From Antedon mediterranea (Eukaryota; Echinodermata; Crinoidea; Comatulida; Antedonidae): a stretch of 64,000 nt of DNA. Shown piece after piece: positions 25,601 through 38,500 of this stretch. A program made the translations under genes and the position numbers. Numbering within the stretch: the stretch's first letter is position 1; the number at the start of each line of letters is the position of its first letter. The notes beneath the pieces are model-generated. The model was given only the letters and a program-made list of their open reading frames with translations. It made no database searches and was not told where the DNA came from. The stretch covers positions 5,089,001 through 5,153,000 of the forward strand of contig NC_092674.1 of assembly GCF_964355755.1 (NCBI RefSeq), written 5' to 3'.

Positions 25601-26900
25601 TTTAATGTTCCTGTTCGTAATCTTTGTAGTAAACCCTTTCTTCATGTTAAATTTTCTCGTGTCAATGTTTGTAAAAATGGTATTTTCTGTAGACTCTCGT
25701 CATTGTACAATTCATGTCTTTTAAAAAATAATTCTTTAGATATTTTTAACTGTAATTTTTCTCAATTTAAATGTATTATTAATGAAATTATTTAAATTTT
25801 CTTTTTCATTTGTATATATTTATATTGGCTCATATTTTATAGTTTAGTTTTATTTTCAACCTGTTATTGGTGTTTTACACTGTTGGTTTGATATGAAGAA
25901 TAAATTAATTTTTGAATGGTTAAACTATAATAATAGTAAACCTGTGATACATGCAAGTATAAACAAGAAATATTTCTTACAGAAAACACCGCTCATCTCA
26001 CAATAACTTATCAGACATGCCTTGGCATTTGCGCATGCCCAGTCCCAGTTTCTAAATACACATTTTTTCAGCCGTAATAAACTATAAGCTATCGCATGGT
26101 AACTGTTTCTCTTGAATATAACTGCCTAAATTCTTGCATTTTGTAATTAAAAATCTGTTTTACTTCATCATTTTCACGCTGCTGCTCTAGCCCGCTACGT
26201 CACACGAGATGACTCATTCATTAGATGAAATCAAGCAGCTTTATAGTACTACACTTTGACATTTTTGTTAAAATGGAAACTCCACTATAATTTATTGGTA
26301 CCACCTGTTGAATCCAAAAACGGCTGGGAAAAGAGTCTAACGACAAATCCCAAAGCATTCTGGTATTTATGAGTCCCATGATATTACTATAATTCGCTGT
26401 CAGATAATCATTGAATTATTATCAAAACAGTCCATTGAAGTTTTTGTTTGTAATAGGATACTTGAAGTATCTAGGCATGATGAAGTGACCCCCAGACTTG
26501 ACCTTAGCAATAACAATAAGCGAGCAGCGTTTTTTGTAAGAAATATTCTTGTTTATTTAGTTTTTGCTTATTTTATCTCCATTGAGATTCAGCCAGCTAT
26601 TTATTTAATACAATTAAATAATTTTTTTAAATACATACAATTATAGTACAGTACTGTATTTTGTATTAATTCCTCTATTTAACTCAAGTGTTATTAATAA
26701 TAATCTTTTAATCTTCAATCATTTTAGGCAAAACAATGAGTGATGCAGGCAGTTTACTCAGCCTGTATAGCAATGATAGTGTTAGTAGTAAGACAGGAAG
26801 CAGCAGCTCATCTAGGCCAACAAGTGCGAAGAAAACTAGCTTTAGGCCGTCTACAGGGAGGCGGCCTAAGCAAGCATGGGATGATCACTGGCAGAGTTGA
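22685..26900 (+). CDS. CFAP97: CFAP97-like (KIAA1430/hemingway family) axonemal protein
   Basis: Three coding exons, 22685–23896, 24319–24463 and 26728–26900, with matching phases (0, then 1), giving 509 residues; human CFAP97 is about 530. The first in-frame ATG is at 22685 (MSSKYYKN); the open frame upstream has only GTG. The N-terminal third is acidic and Ser-rich (DFDFFDDDD; a Ser/Gly/Asp run around 160–200). The recognisable part is the C-terminal half, with two copies of an I.REN(Q)..LLK.I motif: RQIDRENQRLLKQI near 335 and IEIENMQILKRIESAKPT across the exon 1/2 junction, followed by a Y-rich segment ending QQVSRS. The tail is Ser/Arg-rich and ends RPKQAWDDHWQS. Known members localise to cilia or flagella and to the sperm axoneme; the molecular role is not settled. 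Identification rests on the motif and layout, not on a search. Confidence 0.82.
24480..24650 (+). repeat. Probable dispersed repeat in CFAP97 intron 2
   Basis: A GC-richer island beginning 17 bases after the exon 2 donor, with inverted pieces (GAGGCCTCCA / GGCCTCAGGCCTCC) and a block reading GGCCCGGAGCTTATG...TTACGCCACTGAG. It looks like a fragment of an interspersed element. Family not recognised. Confidence 0.35.
25481..25920 (+). mobile_element. Non-LTR retrotransposon 3' fragment (RT C-terminus) in CFAP97 intron 2
   Basis: An open frame of about 104 codons (25481–25795) reads LPPIVSPTSRRARQDL, then HFLYK, then NVPVRN and further hydrophobic blocks. This is the layout of the region after the reverse transcriptase domain in Jockey/CR1-type LINEs (RR..DL.FLYK...F.VP.RN). 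It is followed by an AT-rich tail ending GAATAAATTAATTTTTGAATGG. The piece is 5'-truncated with no catalytic domain, so it is dead. Confidence 0.6.
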
Positions 26901-27012
26901 AGAGCTTTTGTGTACCTTAAATTGTAAAGAGAACTACTGTGTAGCATATTGTATCATTAAAAACCTTTACCGGGTCCTAAGGACATAGATTTGTATGAAC
27001 ATTCACTAGTAG

Positions 27013-27505
27013 GATCTCACAAAGATATTCCTTGAGGTCACAGTGATATTCCTTGAGGTCACAGAGATATTCCTTGAAGTCACAGAGATATGCCTTGAGG
27101 TCACAGGGATATTCCTTGAGATCACAGGGATATTCCTTGAGGTCACAGGAATATTCTTGAGGTCACATAGATATTCCTTGAGGTCACAGGGATATTCCTT
27201 GAGGTCACAGGGATATTCCTTGAGATCACAGGGATATTCCTTGAGATCACAGGGATATTCCTTGAGGTCACAGAGATATTCCTTGAGGTCACATAGATAT
27301 TCCTTGAGGTCACAGGAATATTCCTTGAGGTCACAGGGATATTTCTTGAGGTCACAGGGATATTCCTTGAGATCATAAGGATATTCCATGAGGTCACAGG
27401 GATATTCCTTGAGGTCACAGGGATATTCCTTGAGGTCACAAGGATATTCCTTGAGGTCACAGGGATATTCCTTGAAGTCACAGAGATATTCCTTGAAGTC
27501 ACAAA
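27013..27505. repeat. 21-bp minisatellite downstream of CFAP97
   Basis: About 23 units of ATTCCTTGAGGTCACAGGGAT with point variants (AGATCAC, ACATAG, AGGAAT). Because 21 is a multiple of three, all frames stay open on both strands and yield long repeat peptides (for example YPCDLKE); these are not genes. It begins about 110 bases after the CFAP97 stop and could lie in its 3' UTR. Confidence 0.95.
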
Positions 27506-27714
27506 GATGTGTGTGTGTGCACGACGCGGGTACGGTACAAGCCCAAACCAAATTCACAATCATTGATGTACAGCCTATTGTACTTCTATCTATTTTATAA
27601 TGTTGTCATTGGTACAAAAAATGGTGGTTGTTATAGATTATTCTGTTCAAATGTCAAATTAGATATTTTACATTCATTTTTTAAATTTTAAATTTTTCTT
27701 TAATGGCAATATAA

Positions 27715-27812
27715 TTTAGTAAAATGTTTTGGACAAATTTACTAAAATGTTTTGGACAAATTTACTAAAATGTTTTGGACAAATTTACTAAAATGTTTTG
27801 GACAAATTTACT
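27715..27812 (+). repeat. 22-bp tandem repeat
   Basis: About four units of TTACTAAAATGTTTTGGACA plus AA, nearly identical. Confidence 0.9.
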
Positions 27813-28155
27813 AAAATACTTTTTACATCACACTGGGTTTGTGGGAGCAGTACTATAAACTATAGATATTTATTTTTCATAATTTAACTGCCACAAAAAT
27901 GTTTACATTGTTTGAATACTGTATTATATTTATTTGTTATACATACACTGTACAGTTCCAAAATGTTGAATAGTTTTTAATAGAAATGTATTACACATGC
28001 ATGGCTTGTTTTTCCTGCAGTGCTTGTACTGTACATGACGGAAGAAACTTTTAAAACACAAACAGTAGACTTTTTAAATTAGTATAATTTCAAACAGTAG
28101 AAACTGAAATAAGTTATATTGGTTTCATCATCATCGTTGCACATTATGTTCTGAT

Positions 28156-28298
28156 AAAGCTCTGTATACACTACCAAACTTTATGTGACAACAAAATGTG
28201 ATGTGTCCATATATGGACATGATGATGTCATATCACTACCATATTTGGGCACATCACACTTTTTTTGTCAAACTAGTTTGATAGTGTAGATAGAGCTT
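28156..28298. mobile_element. MITE family 1, copy E
   Basis: AAAGCTCTGTATACACTACC at the left and TTTGATAGTGTAGATAGAGC at the right with the full interior. Confidence 0.85.
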
Positions 28299-28499
28299 TC
28301 AGCTGGGGATGCATACATGTCTGTAGTTCAATGTATGTTATATAACACTGAACTGAAGTAAATGGAATACAGTGTAGAAGCGTGTTATTACAGTCCTGTA
28401 GCCTGTATTCCTTTGGTGTAAAGCATGCTATATCTATACTATGAAAGCAATAGAGCGTACTTTGCGCTAAACAAATTTGGAAAAAGTCTAGTATCTCCT

Positions 28500-28722
28500 A
28501 TTGGTTGTTGGCTTGGTTCCCACTAGATTTGACATGACCAATGACAAGCGACATTTCGAACCGTCACTTGTGATTGGTCGACTCATAACAATACGTTGCG
28601 TTTATTTAACATGACCAATGATAAGCAACAGTTCGAACCGTTATTTTGATTGGTCGACTCATAACTTACGTTGTGCTGACGCCCTTGCTGCGTGCGTATC
28701 TAGTGAAATCCAAGCATAAAGG
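28500..28722. mobile_element. MITE family 3, copy with internal duplication
   Basis: GGCTTGGTTCCCACTAGATT at the left and ATCTAGTGAAATCCAAGC at the right as inverted ends. The interior ACATGACCAATGACAAGCGA...TTGGTCGACTCATAAC is present twice in tandem. Confidence 0.7.
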
Positions 28723-30590
28723 ACATCTTCTAGACCAAAGAAGTGTCCCCGTTAAAACATAAAGTAATTGGTTTAGATGTCTCTTTCATTTTGAATATAA
28801 AAAATACCGCTATTTCGTTAACAAGATGTTTCGTAAGCTCTCTCTCTATCTTTATCATTACGCCGCTATATTAATAATCAATTTTAGATTAAATTCAAAA
28901 TGGTATACTGGAAACATTAATATCGATACAGATACATACAGTATTTAAAAATATACCGTAAGCATAGACCTTGGTGAATTATAAAGCCTAATGCATTTTT
29001 GCGCTATTCATTTTTATTTTCTTTCAATGTTTGTATTATGTTAGAAAAAACATTAGATCGTTTTTATTGAACGTATCATCATCGCCTTGTCAGCATATAA
29101 TACTGTCTAATCACTTTACGATTTCACAACACTGTATTGTCTATATACTGTAGTATTAGGTACATATTCCACATCGATTAATAGATTTAACACAATGTGT
29201 TGATGTTGGAATATGAAATGCTCGAGGGTTTTCTGAAAATCAATTTGTCTGAGAATGTTTTAAAAATATTGTACAGGGTAGCGGAAAGTAAAGATATTGT
29301 CACCATGCTGCTGCTATAAAATGTAAATAAATATAGTTTAAACATTATGTTCTTGTTTATTCGTTTTTTTTAGCATTGAATCATAAAAGGTCCGTATTTT
29401 CCCTGATCATCGTTATTATTTTTCTAATTTGGAGCAGATAAGTTATATTTACACATATGCCTAATGATCCCCGCAAATCTGTTTTCTATTCCCATATTTT
29501 TTCCCTCCCTATTCCCACTTTTTGTCAACTATCTCCCTCGTCTCCTATTTGTACTTTCTTTTTCTTCAATGCCAACCTCCCTCGCCTCCCATTCCTCCTT
29601 CCTTTTATCCTATTTCCACTTTTTGTCAACTATCTCCCTCGTATCCTATTTGTCATTTCTTTGTCTTCAATGCCAACTTCCCTTGTCTCCTATTCCCTCC
29701 TTCTTTTCATCCTATTCCCACTTTTTGTCAACTATTTCCCTGGTAGCCTATTTGTACTTTCTTTTTCTTTAATGCCAACTTCCCTCGTCTCCCATCCCTC
29801 CTTTCTTTCATCCTATTCCCTCCTTCCTTGCATCCTATTTCTCCTCCTTCCTGGCGTCCTATTCCCTCCTTCCTATTCGCACTTTCACTGTCTTCTCTGT
29901 CAACCTCCTTCCTCTCATTCCCACCATTAATACCATTCCCTCCTCCCTTTGTGTAATAATATTCTCGCTTCCTAATCCTCCTCATTTTTAACTCGTTTTA
30001 TCAAATCCTCCAAACCATCATCTCAGCGTTCATGAAAGATATTTCCAACATGATCGATTTCAAATGCCAACATTTATCCTCATTCGTAGCATTCTACTCG
30101 TCAATGGGCCAGGCCTACATGCATAACAATGAGTAGAGAGGTTTATCAATTCTGGAGGGTGAACTAAGCTGGTACATCATAGTGTTCATATTAAGATACG
30201 GTACAATCAATTATTAATGTATGCTCAAAATGGAAAAATTATGGTTGTTCATAAGACAAAAAACAACTGCATATCTGATATTAAATGCTTTCCAATTTGT
30301 CATCCCTACAATTAACGGTATTGTGCCACCGTTCATGAATCAATATTTACAACCCGTTGCTTAGCAATCAATTAGATAAGGAAGGATGTTTTAAAAAGAG
30401 ATAAGAGCAACAACTGATGTCGAAAGTAACACTATTCATTTTGTTTTATGTTCACTTGAGTTCATGATTGTGTTCATTGTTTTATATTGCCTTGGAGTAC
30501 CGATTTATGATGACAAATAATATTCTTTATATTTTATTTTAAAATCAAATTATAAAGCACACCATACACCACAAACGCCTACTGCTGTCA
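28722..30590. other. Gene-free stretch with a pyrimidine-rich tract
   Basis: No gene supported. The only structured part is the CT-rich tract at 29460–29990. Confidence 0.5.
29460..29990 (+). repeat. Pyrimidine-rich degenerate tandem tract
   Basis: About 500 bases of strongly C/T-biased DNA built from repeats of CCCACTTTTTGTCAACTAT, CTCCCTCGTCTCCTATTTG and TTTCTTCAATGCCAAC at roughly 115- and 35-base spacings. Open frames here are by-products. Confidence 0.75.
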
Positions 30591-33500
30591 GCCCTTTTAT
30601 TTTTTCGTCAAAACCGGTTACTATGACTCTATAAGATGAAGATAACGCAATATATGTGTATATATGACAATATTATTGCATAATAATTGAATTTTAAAAA
30701 GTCGAAATTTTGCCCATTTTTTAACAAATTTTCGAAAAATGACCATATTTAGACCCCTTCATTTTTCGTCAAAACTAGTTACTATGACTCTATATGATGA
30801 TGATAACGCAATATATGTGTATATATGGCAATATGATTGCATAATAATTGAATTTAAAAAATATTTTGGCCTTTTTTTAACAAATCCCTGTACTATAATA
30901 GTACAGGGAAATTTTCATAATAACCCTTATGTGATTTTGCGCATGTCAAAATATGTTACGTACAATAATTAAAAGGGTCGAAATTTTCCCTACTATACCG
31001 TAGTACAGGGAATTTTTCGGAAAATGACCACATTTTGACCCTTTAGTTTTCCAACAAAACTGGTTACTATGACTTTATAAGATGATGATAACGCAATATA
31101 TGTGCATATGCCTATATGGTAATATTATTGCATAATAATTGAATTTTAAAAAATCCAAATTTTGACCCTTTTATTTTTCGACAAAACTGGTTACTATGAC
31201 TCTGATGATGATAACGCAATATATGTGCATATATGGTAATATTATTGCATAACTAATTTTTTTTTAAATCGATATTTTCGCCATTTTTGAAAAAATACAT
31301 ATTGGTGGCTTACTTAATTCTAAAGTTGTGTATAAACAAATATTATAAATTATTATAAATCCGAATAGTATTTTTTGGAATATTTAAGTAGTACTGAATT
31401 TAAATTATGAATATATTACATTTCAATTATAAATTTTCAAAAAATGGCCGATTTTCGACCATTTTATTTTTTTACATAAATGGTTACTATAGTATAATAA
31501 ACATGCGCAGAGTCGAATAATAGGTTCTGCGCATGTCAATTTTGCTATAGTAACAACTTTTGACATAAATGGTTACTATAGTATAATAAACATGCGCAGA
31601 GTCGAATAATGGGTTCTGCGCATGTCAATTGTGCTATAGTAACCACTTTTGACATAAATGGTTACTATAGTATAATAAACATACGCAGAGGCGAATAATG
31701 GGTTCTGCGCATGTCAATTGTGCTATAGTAACCAGTTTTATCGAAAAATAAAAAGGTCGAAAATTTGCCATTTTTGGAAAAATCCCTTTGCTATAGTACA
31801 TGGAATTTTTCGAAAAAATGGCCGATTTTCGACCCTTTTATTTTTTGACATAAATGGTTACTATAGTATAATAAACATGCGCAGATTCGAATAATGGGGT
31901 CTGCGCATGTCAATTGTGCTATAGTAACCACTTTTGACATAAATGGTTACTATAGTATAATAAACATGCGCAGAGGCGAATAATGGGTTCTGTGCATGTC
32001 AATTGTGCTATAGTAACCAGTTTTATCGAAAAATAAAAAGGTCGAAAATTTGCTTTTTTTTTAAAAATCCCTTTGCTATAGTACATGGAAATTTTCGAAA
32101 AATGGCCGATTTTCCACACTTTTATTTTTTTTACATAAGTGGTTACTATAGCATAATAAACTTGCGCAGAGTCGAATAATGGGTTCTGCGCATGTCAATA
32201 TGGCTATAGTAACCAGTTTTATCGAAAAATAAAAAGGTCGAAAATTTGCCATTTTAAAAAAAAAATCCCTGTACAGGGAAAGTTTCGAAAAAATGGCCGA
32301 TTTTCGACCTTTTTATTTTTTGACATAAATGGTTACTATAATATAATAAACATGCGCAGATTCAAATAATGGGTTCTGCGCATGTCAATTGTGCTATAGT
32401 AACCACTTTTGACATAAATGGTTACTATAGTATAATAAACATGCGCAGAGGCGAATAATGGGTTCTGCGCATGTCAATTGTGCTATAGTAACCAGTTTTA
32501 TCGAAAAATAAAAAGGTCGAAAATTTGCTATTTTTTTTGAAAAAATCCCTGTACTATAGTTCAGGGAAATTTTCGAACAATGGCCGATTTTCGACCCTTT
32601 TATTTTTTGACATAAATGGTTACTATAATATAATAAAAATGCGCAGATTCGAATAATGGGTTCTGCGCATGTCAATTGTGCTATAGTAACCACTTTTGAC
32701 ATAAATGGTTACTATAGTATAATAAACATACGCAGAGCCGAATAATGGGTTCTGCGCATGTCAATTGTGCTATAGTAACCAGTTTTATCGAAAAATAAAA
32801 AGGTCGAAAATTTTCCATTTTTGGACAAATCCCTTTGCTATAGTACATGGAATTTTTCGAAAAAATGGCCCATTTTCGACCCTTTTATTTTTTGACATAA
32901 ATGGTTACTATAGTATAATAAACATGCGCAGATTCGAATAATGGGGTCTGCGCATGTCAATTGTGCTATAGTAACCACTTTTGACATAAATGGTTACTAT
33001 AGTATAATAAACATGCGCATAGGCGAATAATGGGTTCTGTGCATGTCAATTGTGCTATAGTAACCAGTTTTATCGAAAAATAAAAAGGTCGAAAATTTGC
33101 TATTTTTTTTGAAAAAATCCCTGTGCTATAGTACATGGAAATTTTCGAAAAATGGCCGATTTTCCACACTTTTATTTTTTTACATAAGTGGTTACTATAG
33201 CATAATAAACTTGCGCAGAGTCGAATAATGGGTTCTGCGCATGTCAATTGTGCTATAGTAACCACTTTTGACATAAATGGTTACTATAGTATAATAAACA
33301 TGCGCAGAGCCGAATAATGGGTTCTGCGCATGTCAATTGTGCTATAGTAACCAGTTTTATCGAAAAATAAAAAGGTCGAAAATTTGCCATTTTTTGAAAA
33401 ATCCTTGTGCTCTAGTACATGGAAATTTTCGAAAAATGGCCGATTTTCGACCCTTTTATTTTTTGACATAAATGGTTACTATAGAATAATAAACATGCGC

Positions 33501-34950
33501 AGAGTCGAATAATGGGGTCTGCGCATGTCAATTGTGCTATAGTAACCACTTTGACATAAATGGTTACTATAGTATAATAAACATGCGCAGAGGCGAATAA
33601 TAGGTTCTGTGCATGGCAATTGTACTATAGTAACCAGTTTTATCGAAAAATAAAAAGGCCGAAAATTAGCTATTTTTTTGAAAAAATCCCTGTACTATAA
33701 GTACAGGGAAATTTTCGAAAAAATGGTCGATTTTCGACCCTTTTATTTTTTGACATAAATGGTTACTATAATATAATAAAGATGCGCAGATTCGAATAAT
33801 GGGTTCTGCGCATGTCAATTGTGCTATAGTAACCACTTTTGACTTAAATGGTTACTATAGTATAATAAACATGCGCAAAGGCGAATAATGGGTTCTGCGC
33901 ATGTCAATTGTGCTATAGTAACCAGTTTTATCGAAAATCAAAAAGGTCCAAAATTTGCCATTTTTTGAAAAATCCCTGTGCTATCGTACATGGAAATTTT
34001 CAAAAAAATGGCCGATTTTCGACCATTTTATTTTTCGTCAAAACTGGTTACTATGACTCTATATGATCATGATGACGCAATATATGTGCATATATGGTAA
34101 TATTATGGCATTACAATTGAATTTTAAATAGTCGATATTTGGCCATTTTTTAACAAATCCCTGTACAGGAAAATTTTCGAAAAATGACCATATTTCGACC
34201 TTTTATTTTTCGAAAAAACTGGTTACTATGACTCTATATGATCATGATAACGCAATATATGTCCATATATGGCAATATTATTGGATAATAATTGAATTTT
34301 AAAATGTCGATATTTTGGCCATTTTTGAACAAATCCCTGTACTATAATACAGGGAAATTTTCGAAAAATGACCATATTTCGACCTTTTATTTTTCGACAA
34401 AACTGGTTACTATGACTCTATATGATCATGATAATGCAATATATGTCCATATATGGAATTATTGGATAATAATTGAATTTTAAAATGTCGATATTTTGGC
34501 CATTTTTGAACAAATCCCTGTACTATAATACAGGGAAATTTTCAAAAAATGACCATATTTCGACCTTTTATTTTTCGACAAAACTGGTTACTATGACTCT
34601 ATATGATCATGATGACGCAATATATGTCCATATATGGAAATATTATTGGATAATAATTGAATTTTAAAATGTCGATATTTTGGCCATTTTTGAACAAATC
34701 CCTGTACTATAGTACAGGAAATTTTCGAAAAATGGCCAATTTTCGACCCTTTTATTTTTTGACATAGTAACTAGTTTTATTGAAAAATAAAAAGGTCGAA
34801 AATTTGCAATTTTTTTGAAAAACTCCCTGCACTATAATGATAACGCAATATATGTGCATATATGGTATTATTATTGCATAACAATTGAATTTTAAAAATA
34901 TTTTGGTTAAACTGGTTACTATGGCCAAAATGGCCAAATTTAGATCCTTT
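30590..34950. repeat. 4.3-kb palindromic satellite with higher-order structure
   Basis: Two related unit types. The flanks (30590–31260 and 34030–34930) have units of about 180 bp containing TTACTATGACTCTATATGAT and GCAATATATGTGCATATATG. The centre (about 31440–33990) has blocks of about 290 bp, each with two copies of a dyad running GGTTACTATAG...CATGCGCAGA...TCTGCGCATG...CTATAGTAACC and one dyad centred on CCCTGTACTATAGTACAGGG flanked by inverted GGTCGAAAAT/ATTTTCGACC. Frames up to 102 codons on the minus strand recur with the repeat and are not genes. Confidence 0.92.
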
Positions 34951-34954
34951 TTTT

Positions 34955-35010
34955 TTTCTATAACTCAGATATCAACACCATTATCATTTTTCAGTAATTT
35001 TCCTTTGGAT
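34955..35010 (+). repeat. Fragment of the 8.1-kb dispersed element
   Basis: GATATCAACACCATTATCAT, then TTTTTCAGTAATTTTCCTTT and GGATT, matching 8200–8240. Confidence 0.4.
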
Positions 35011-35295
35011 TAATATATCATTCATTTATTATAAAAGATTTATTCAATATTCAGAGAATAACAATAATTATCATAATTATGATGCTTCTCCATCTGAATA
35101 TACATTGTATTATTATTATTATTACAAATGCTGATATTTTTATTTTAAAAAAAAAAGCTAACTTGGTTCCAAAACAATCACTAAATCAATTTTCTTCATT
35201 CATACTTCTATGAACGGTTGAAAAAAAAAAGCTAGTCTATGAAACTCTAATATTTACAATCATTCAGGAAATTAGGTTGAGTTTTACACACTTCA

Positions 35296-35430
35296 TTTGT
35301 CAAACTAGTTTGATAGTGTAAACAGAGCTTTGTCAAACTAGTTTGATAGTGTAAACAGAGCTTTGTCAAACTAGTTTGATAGTGTAAACAGAGCTTTGTC
35401 AAACTAGTTTGATAGTGTAAACCGAGCTTT
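35296..35430. repeat. Four tandem copies of a MITE family 1 end
   Basis: TTTGTCAAACTAGTTTGATA followed by GTGTAAACAGAGC, a 33-base unit repeated four times almost perfectly. It is the right terminus of MITE family 1 turned into a short minisatellite. Confidence 0.9.
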
Positions 35431-35558
35431 GTCATAATTATCCAGTCAGACAGCATAATCATCAGGGTTTCTCAATTGTCTATGCATTCGGTACAGACAA
35501 CAACAGCATGATGTTTCAATTCACTCCACTGCACTTTTTAAAGCATGTTTCTGGTTTA

Positions 35559-38500
35559 TCAACTCTTTCCATATTTCGGGTCCTGGAAAAAACAAAGTGT
35601 TAAATAAAACTATATGTGTATATGTGCGTGAACTGTATCGGCCAAAAAAGGTAACGCAAGCCAAAGTTTTCTCTGGACACTGGACAAATTTGAGCGGAGT
35701 GTGATGTCTATGTGTATAAACTGAGTAGGTAACTTACTGGATCTGATAAACTGGTTATATAATGTTTTGAACGATCTTCTACCATCTCCCAGGACGAAGT
35801 TTGATCTCGATCCTAATAGGGAAGAGTAAATAATGTTAATGTATTTATAAAGTATATTCCACAAACAATTTCGTCTTGATCCGCTGTGGATTTACATGTT
35901 ACACTTTTAAAGTACTGCACATACTTCTTTTCTAAGGGTTACATCATGTGACCTCACCAGTTCAGAAGGCAAACATGGATTTATTTGGTTATACTTTATT
36001 CATCTATGCTGGTTTTAGAATTAAATTTTAAACAGAATTTTTTAAGGAACAAATCTTATACAATGCATTATTATCATATGATTAATATATTTATACAATA
36101 AATTCTACGAAATATCAGATCAAATAAAATATATATAATTAAAGGTACTACATTAGAAATATAAGACACTCCTATTAAAGGAAACTTTGTTGGGTTCCGC
36201 AGTTGTCCCTTAAAGCTCTGTCTACACTATCAAACTTTATGTGACAAGCAACATGTGATGTGCCCATATATAGACATGATGATGTCATACCACTACCATA
36301 TTTGAGCATATCACTACCATATTTAGGCACATCACACTTTTTCCTGTTGTTTTTCACCTTAATTTGGATTCCATTGAACACCAAGTCTTGTCTTACTTGG
36401 TCACATGATTTAAGTAATGACTTTCTTTGCAGCAATATCTTCTTTCTTTTTTCGCGTTCAGAAAGATCTAATGGAACAAAAAATAATTTCACTTAGGGAT
36501 AAGATTTCAAAATGAAATTACTTGAACTAGAAAGCTAAAGATAACACCCTCAAACATATGTAACAATAACAAGCAAAGGTACTATAAATATTAAGTTCTG
36601 TCTACACCATCAAACTAGTTTGACAAAAAGTGTAATGTGTCTAAATATGGTAGTGATATGCCCAAATATGGTAGTGATATGATATCATCATATCCATATA
36701 CAGGCACATTACATTTTGTTGTCACATACAATTTGATAGTGTACACAGAGCTTTATACGTAAAATTAGATAGTGTATTTTATAGAATTGTAGTAGAGCCG
36801 AATAATGAATCTGTACATTATTGGGATGTTTTTTTTTTGCATCCAAAACAATTTGAAAAAAATTCATTTTAGGGGAAAATCGGAAGACAACCCAGTATCG
36901 GGAAAATGTCTCAAAGTTGGCAGGTCTGGCTAAAATAAGATGGAGTATTAATGAATTAATGGTAAGCAAACTAGTATTACTCTACCTTCATTGCTATCTG
37001 TGGCTGTGGTATCGGCATTACTCGTATCCATTGCCCAACGACGAACATCGTTACGAAACTGAACCATTGAGTCCAAAACACAAGACAGTGTATGGGCTGT
37101 TGTATCTGTGTCCATTTTCTAAATAAAATTGTTTTTAATTGTAAAATAAAGTACATAAAATTGTAACACTAATTATTTACGAAATAGACACATTTTTCCA
37201 TGAAAATAAGTGACTGTATAGGTTAGTTATGTGCATATACTGTACATAAATAAATTTATTCTAGGGCGAGTGAGTGAGTAACATCAGTAAGTGTACGAGT
37301 CTCACTCACTACATCATTCTGGTGGTAGAACAAGTCTTCTCAGATAAGGACTACCAACTGTAGGTCCAGTGTGCAACTAGTAAATCTTTCGAGATGAGTA
37401 CGGGGTTACTAGTATATCACAGCCACTGATCATAACTGGGCTCTTTGAGAGACCAGTCTTTGACTGAAGAGGTCACCCAGTATAAATAAATAATAAACAA
37501 AATATGAATGTAAATGTGTGGTATATTAAATAACGAAATTCAACTTACAATTCTGCTTGAGAATTGAATACCAAGCGAGTTTAAAACTCTGTCAATATAA
37601 GAAACTAGAGCTGCTATAACACCTGGGCTACGCACTGGCTGCGGTGACTGAAAGATACAAGGATAAAGAGAGGTTTAAAACTCTGTCAATATAATCTAAT
37701 GTGCTGTTATAACACAGAGTTTAAACGATTGTCATTATATTGAGCTTTTGACTGGCAACAACTTTGGACGTAGGAATTAGTTACGTCATGTTAATTTTAT
37801 TGTGTGCATGCTGGGAAGTTGGGACGTGTCTGATCACTTGATTTTTTGATACAGTTTTAGAAGATTTTAAAGGCCAGGTGCGGGCAAAAAATTTCTATTG
37901 ATCATTCATTCCAATAAATATCGATCTATAGTTTCCCCTATGTTTCATAATTTTTGGGATTTTATTTGTGTTACACTAGCTTGTTGAAAATAAGTTCAAA
38001 TTACACAGTAAAATCTCTATTCTTTTGTACACAAATTTTGTAAATAGAGAGGCATTTTAAAAAGCTATTAAAAATAAACGGTGTGGTAAAAAATGTTTTC
38101 AGATGACTAAATATAGGTAATATAACTTGAATATTACATTTCTGATATTTTTATTCAACTTCAGATTTTTATTTTCATGCTATAGCAAAAATTATCCACC
38201 GTATATCTACCATCTTTTTTTACCGTCTAGGGAGTCACCAGACATTTTATTACATTAGGTTAACTACCTAACTACTGAAAAAAAGTCTTCCTGGTTTTTA
38301 TGGAAGAATTTTGCCAAATTTTGTATTTAACCATATTAAGGGAAATTCATGTTTTTTCGTCTTGATTTCTGTTACAAATATTTGATTTATGTACAATAAC
38401 CAAATATATTTAAAATTCATGCCTGTACCTGAGCTTTAACAACCAATGCCACAATATTCGTATGCTATTGCAAATCAAAAGCTCTTTATATCATACATAT

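Noticed and set aside
27006-27563. A 185-codon minus-strand frame with repeating YPCDLKE and two plus-strand repeat frames
   Set aside because: They arise only because the 21-bp minisatellite has a period divisible by three; no splice sites, no domain, and all frames are open.
29457-29930. 157-codon Ser/Phe/Leu-rich frame that resembles a membrane protein
   Set aside because: It comes from a pyrimidine-rich tandem tract; overlapping frames look equally membrane-like and none has a splice or domain context.
31919-33469. Recurring minus-strand frames (61–102 codons) with VTIAQLTC and RLCACLLYYSNHL
   Set aside because: They repeat with the palindromic satellite, vary with its point changes and have no start context or domain.
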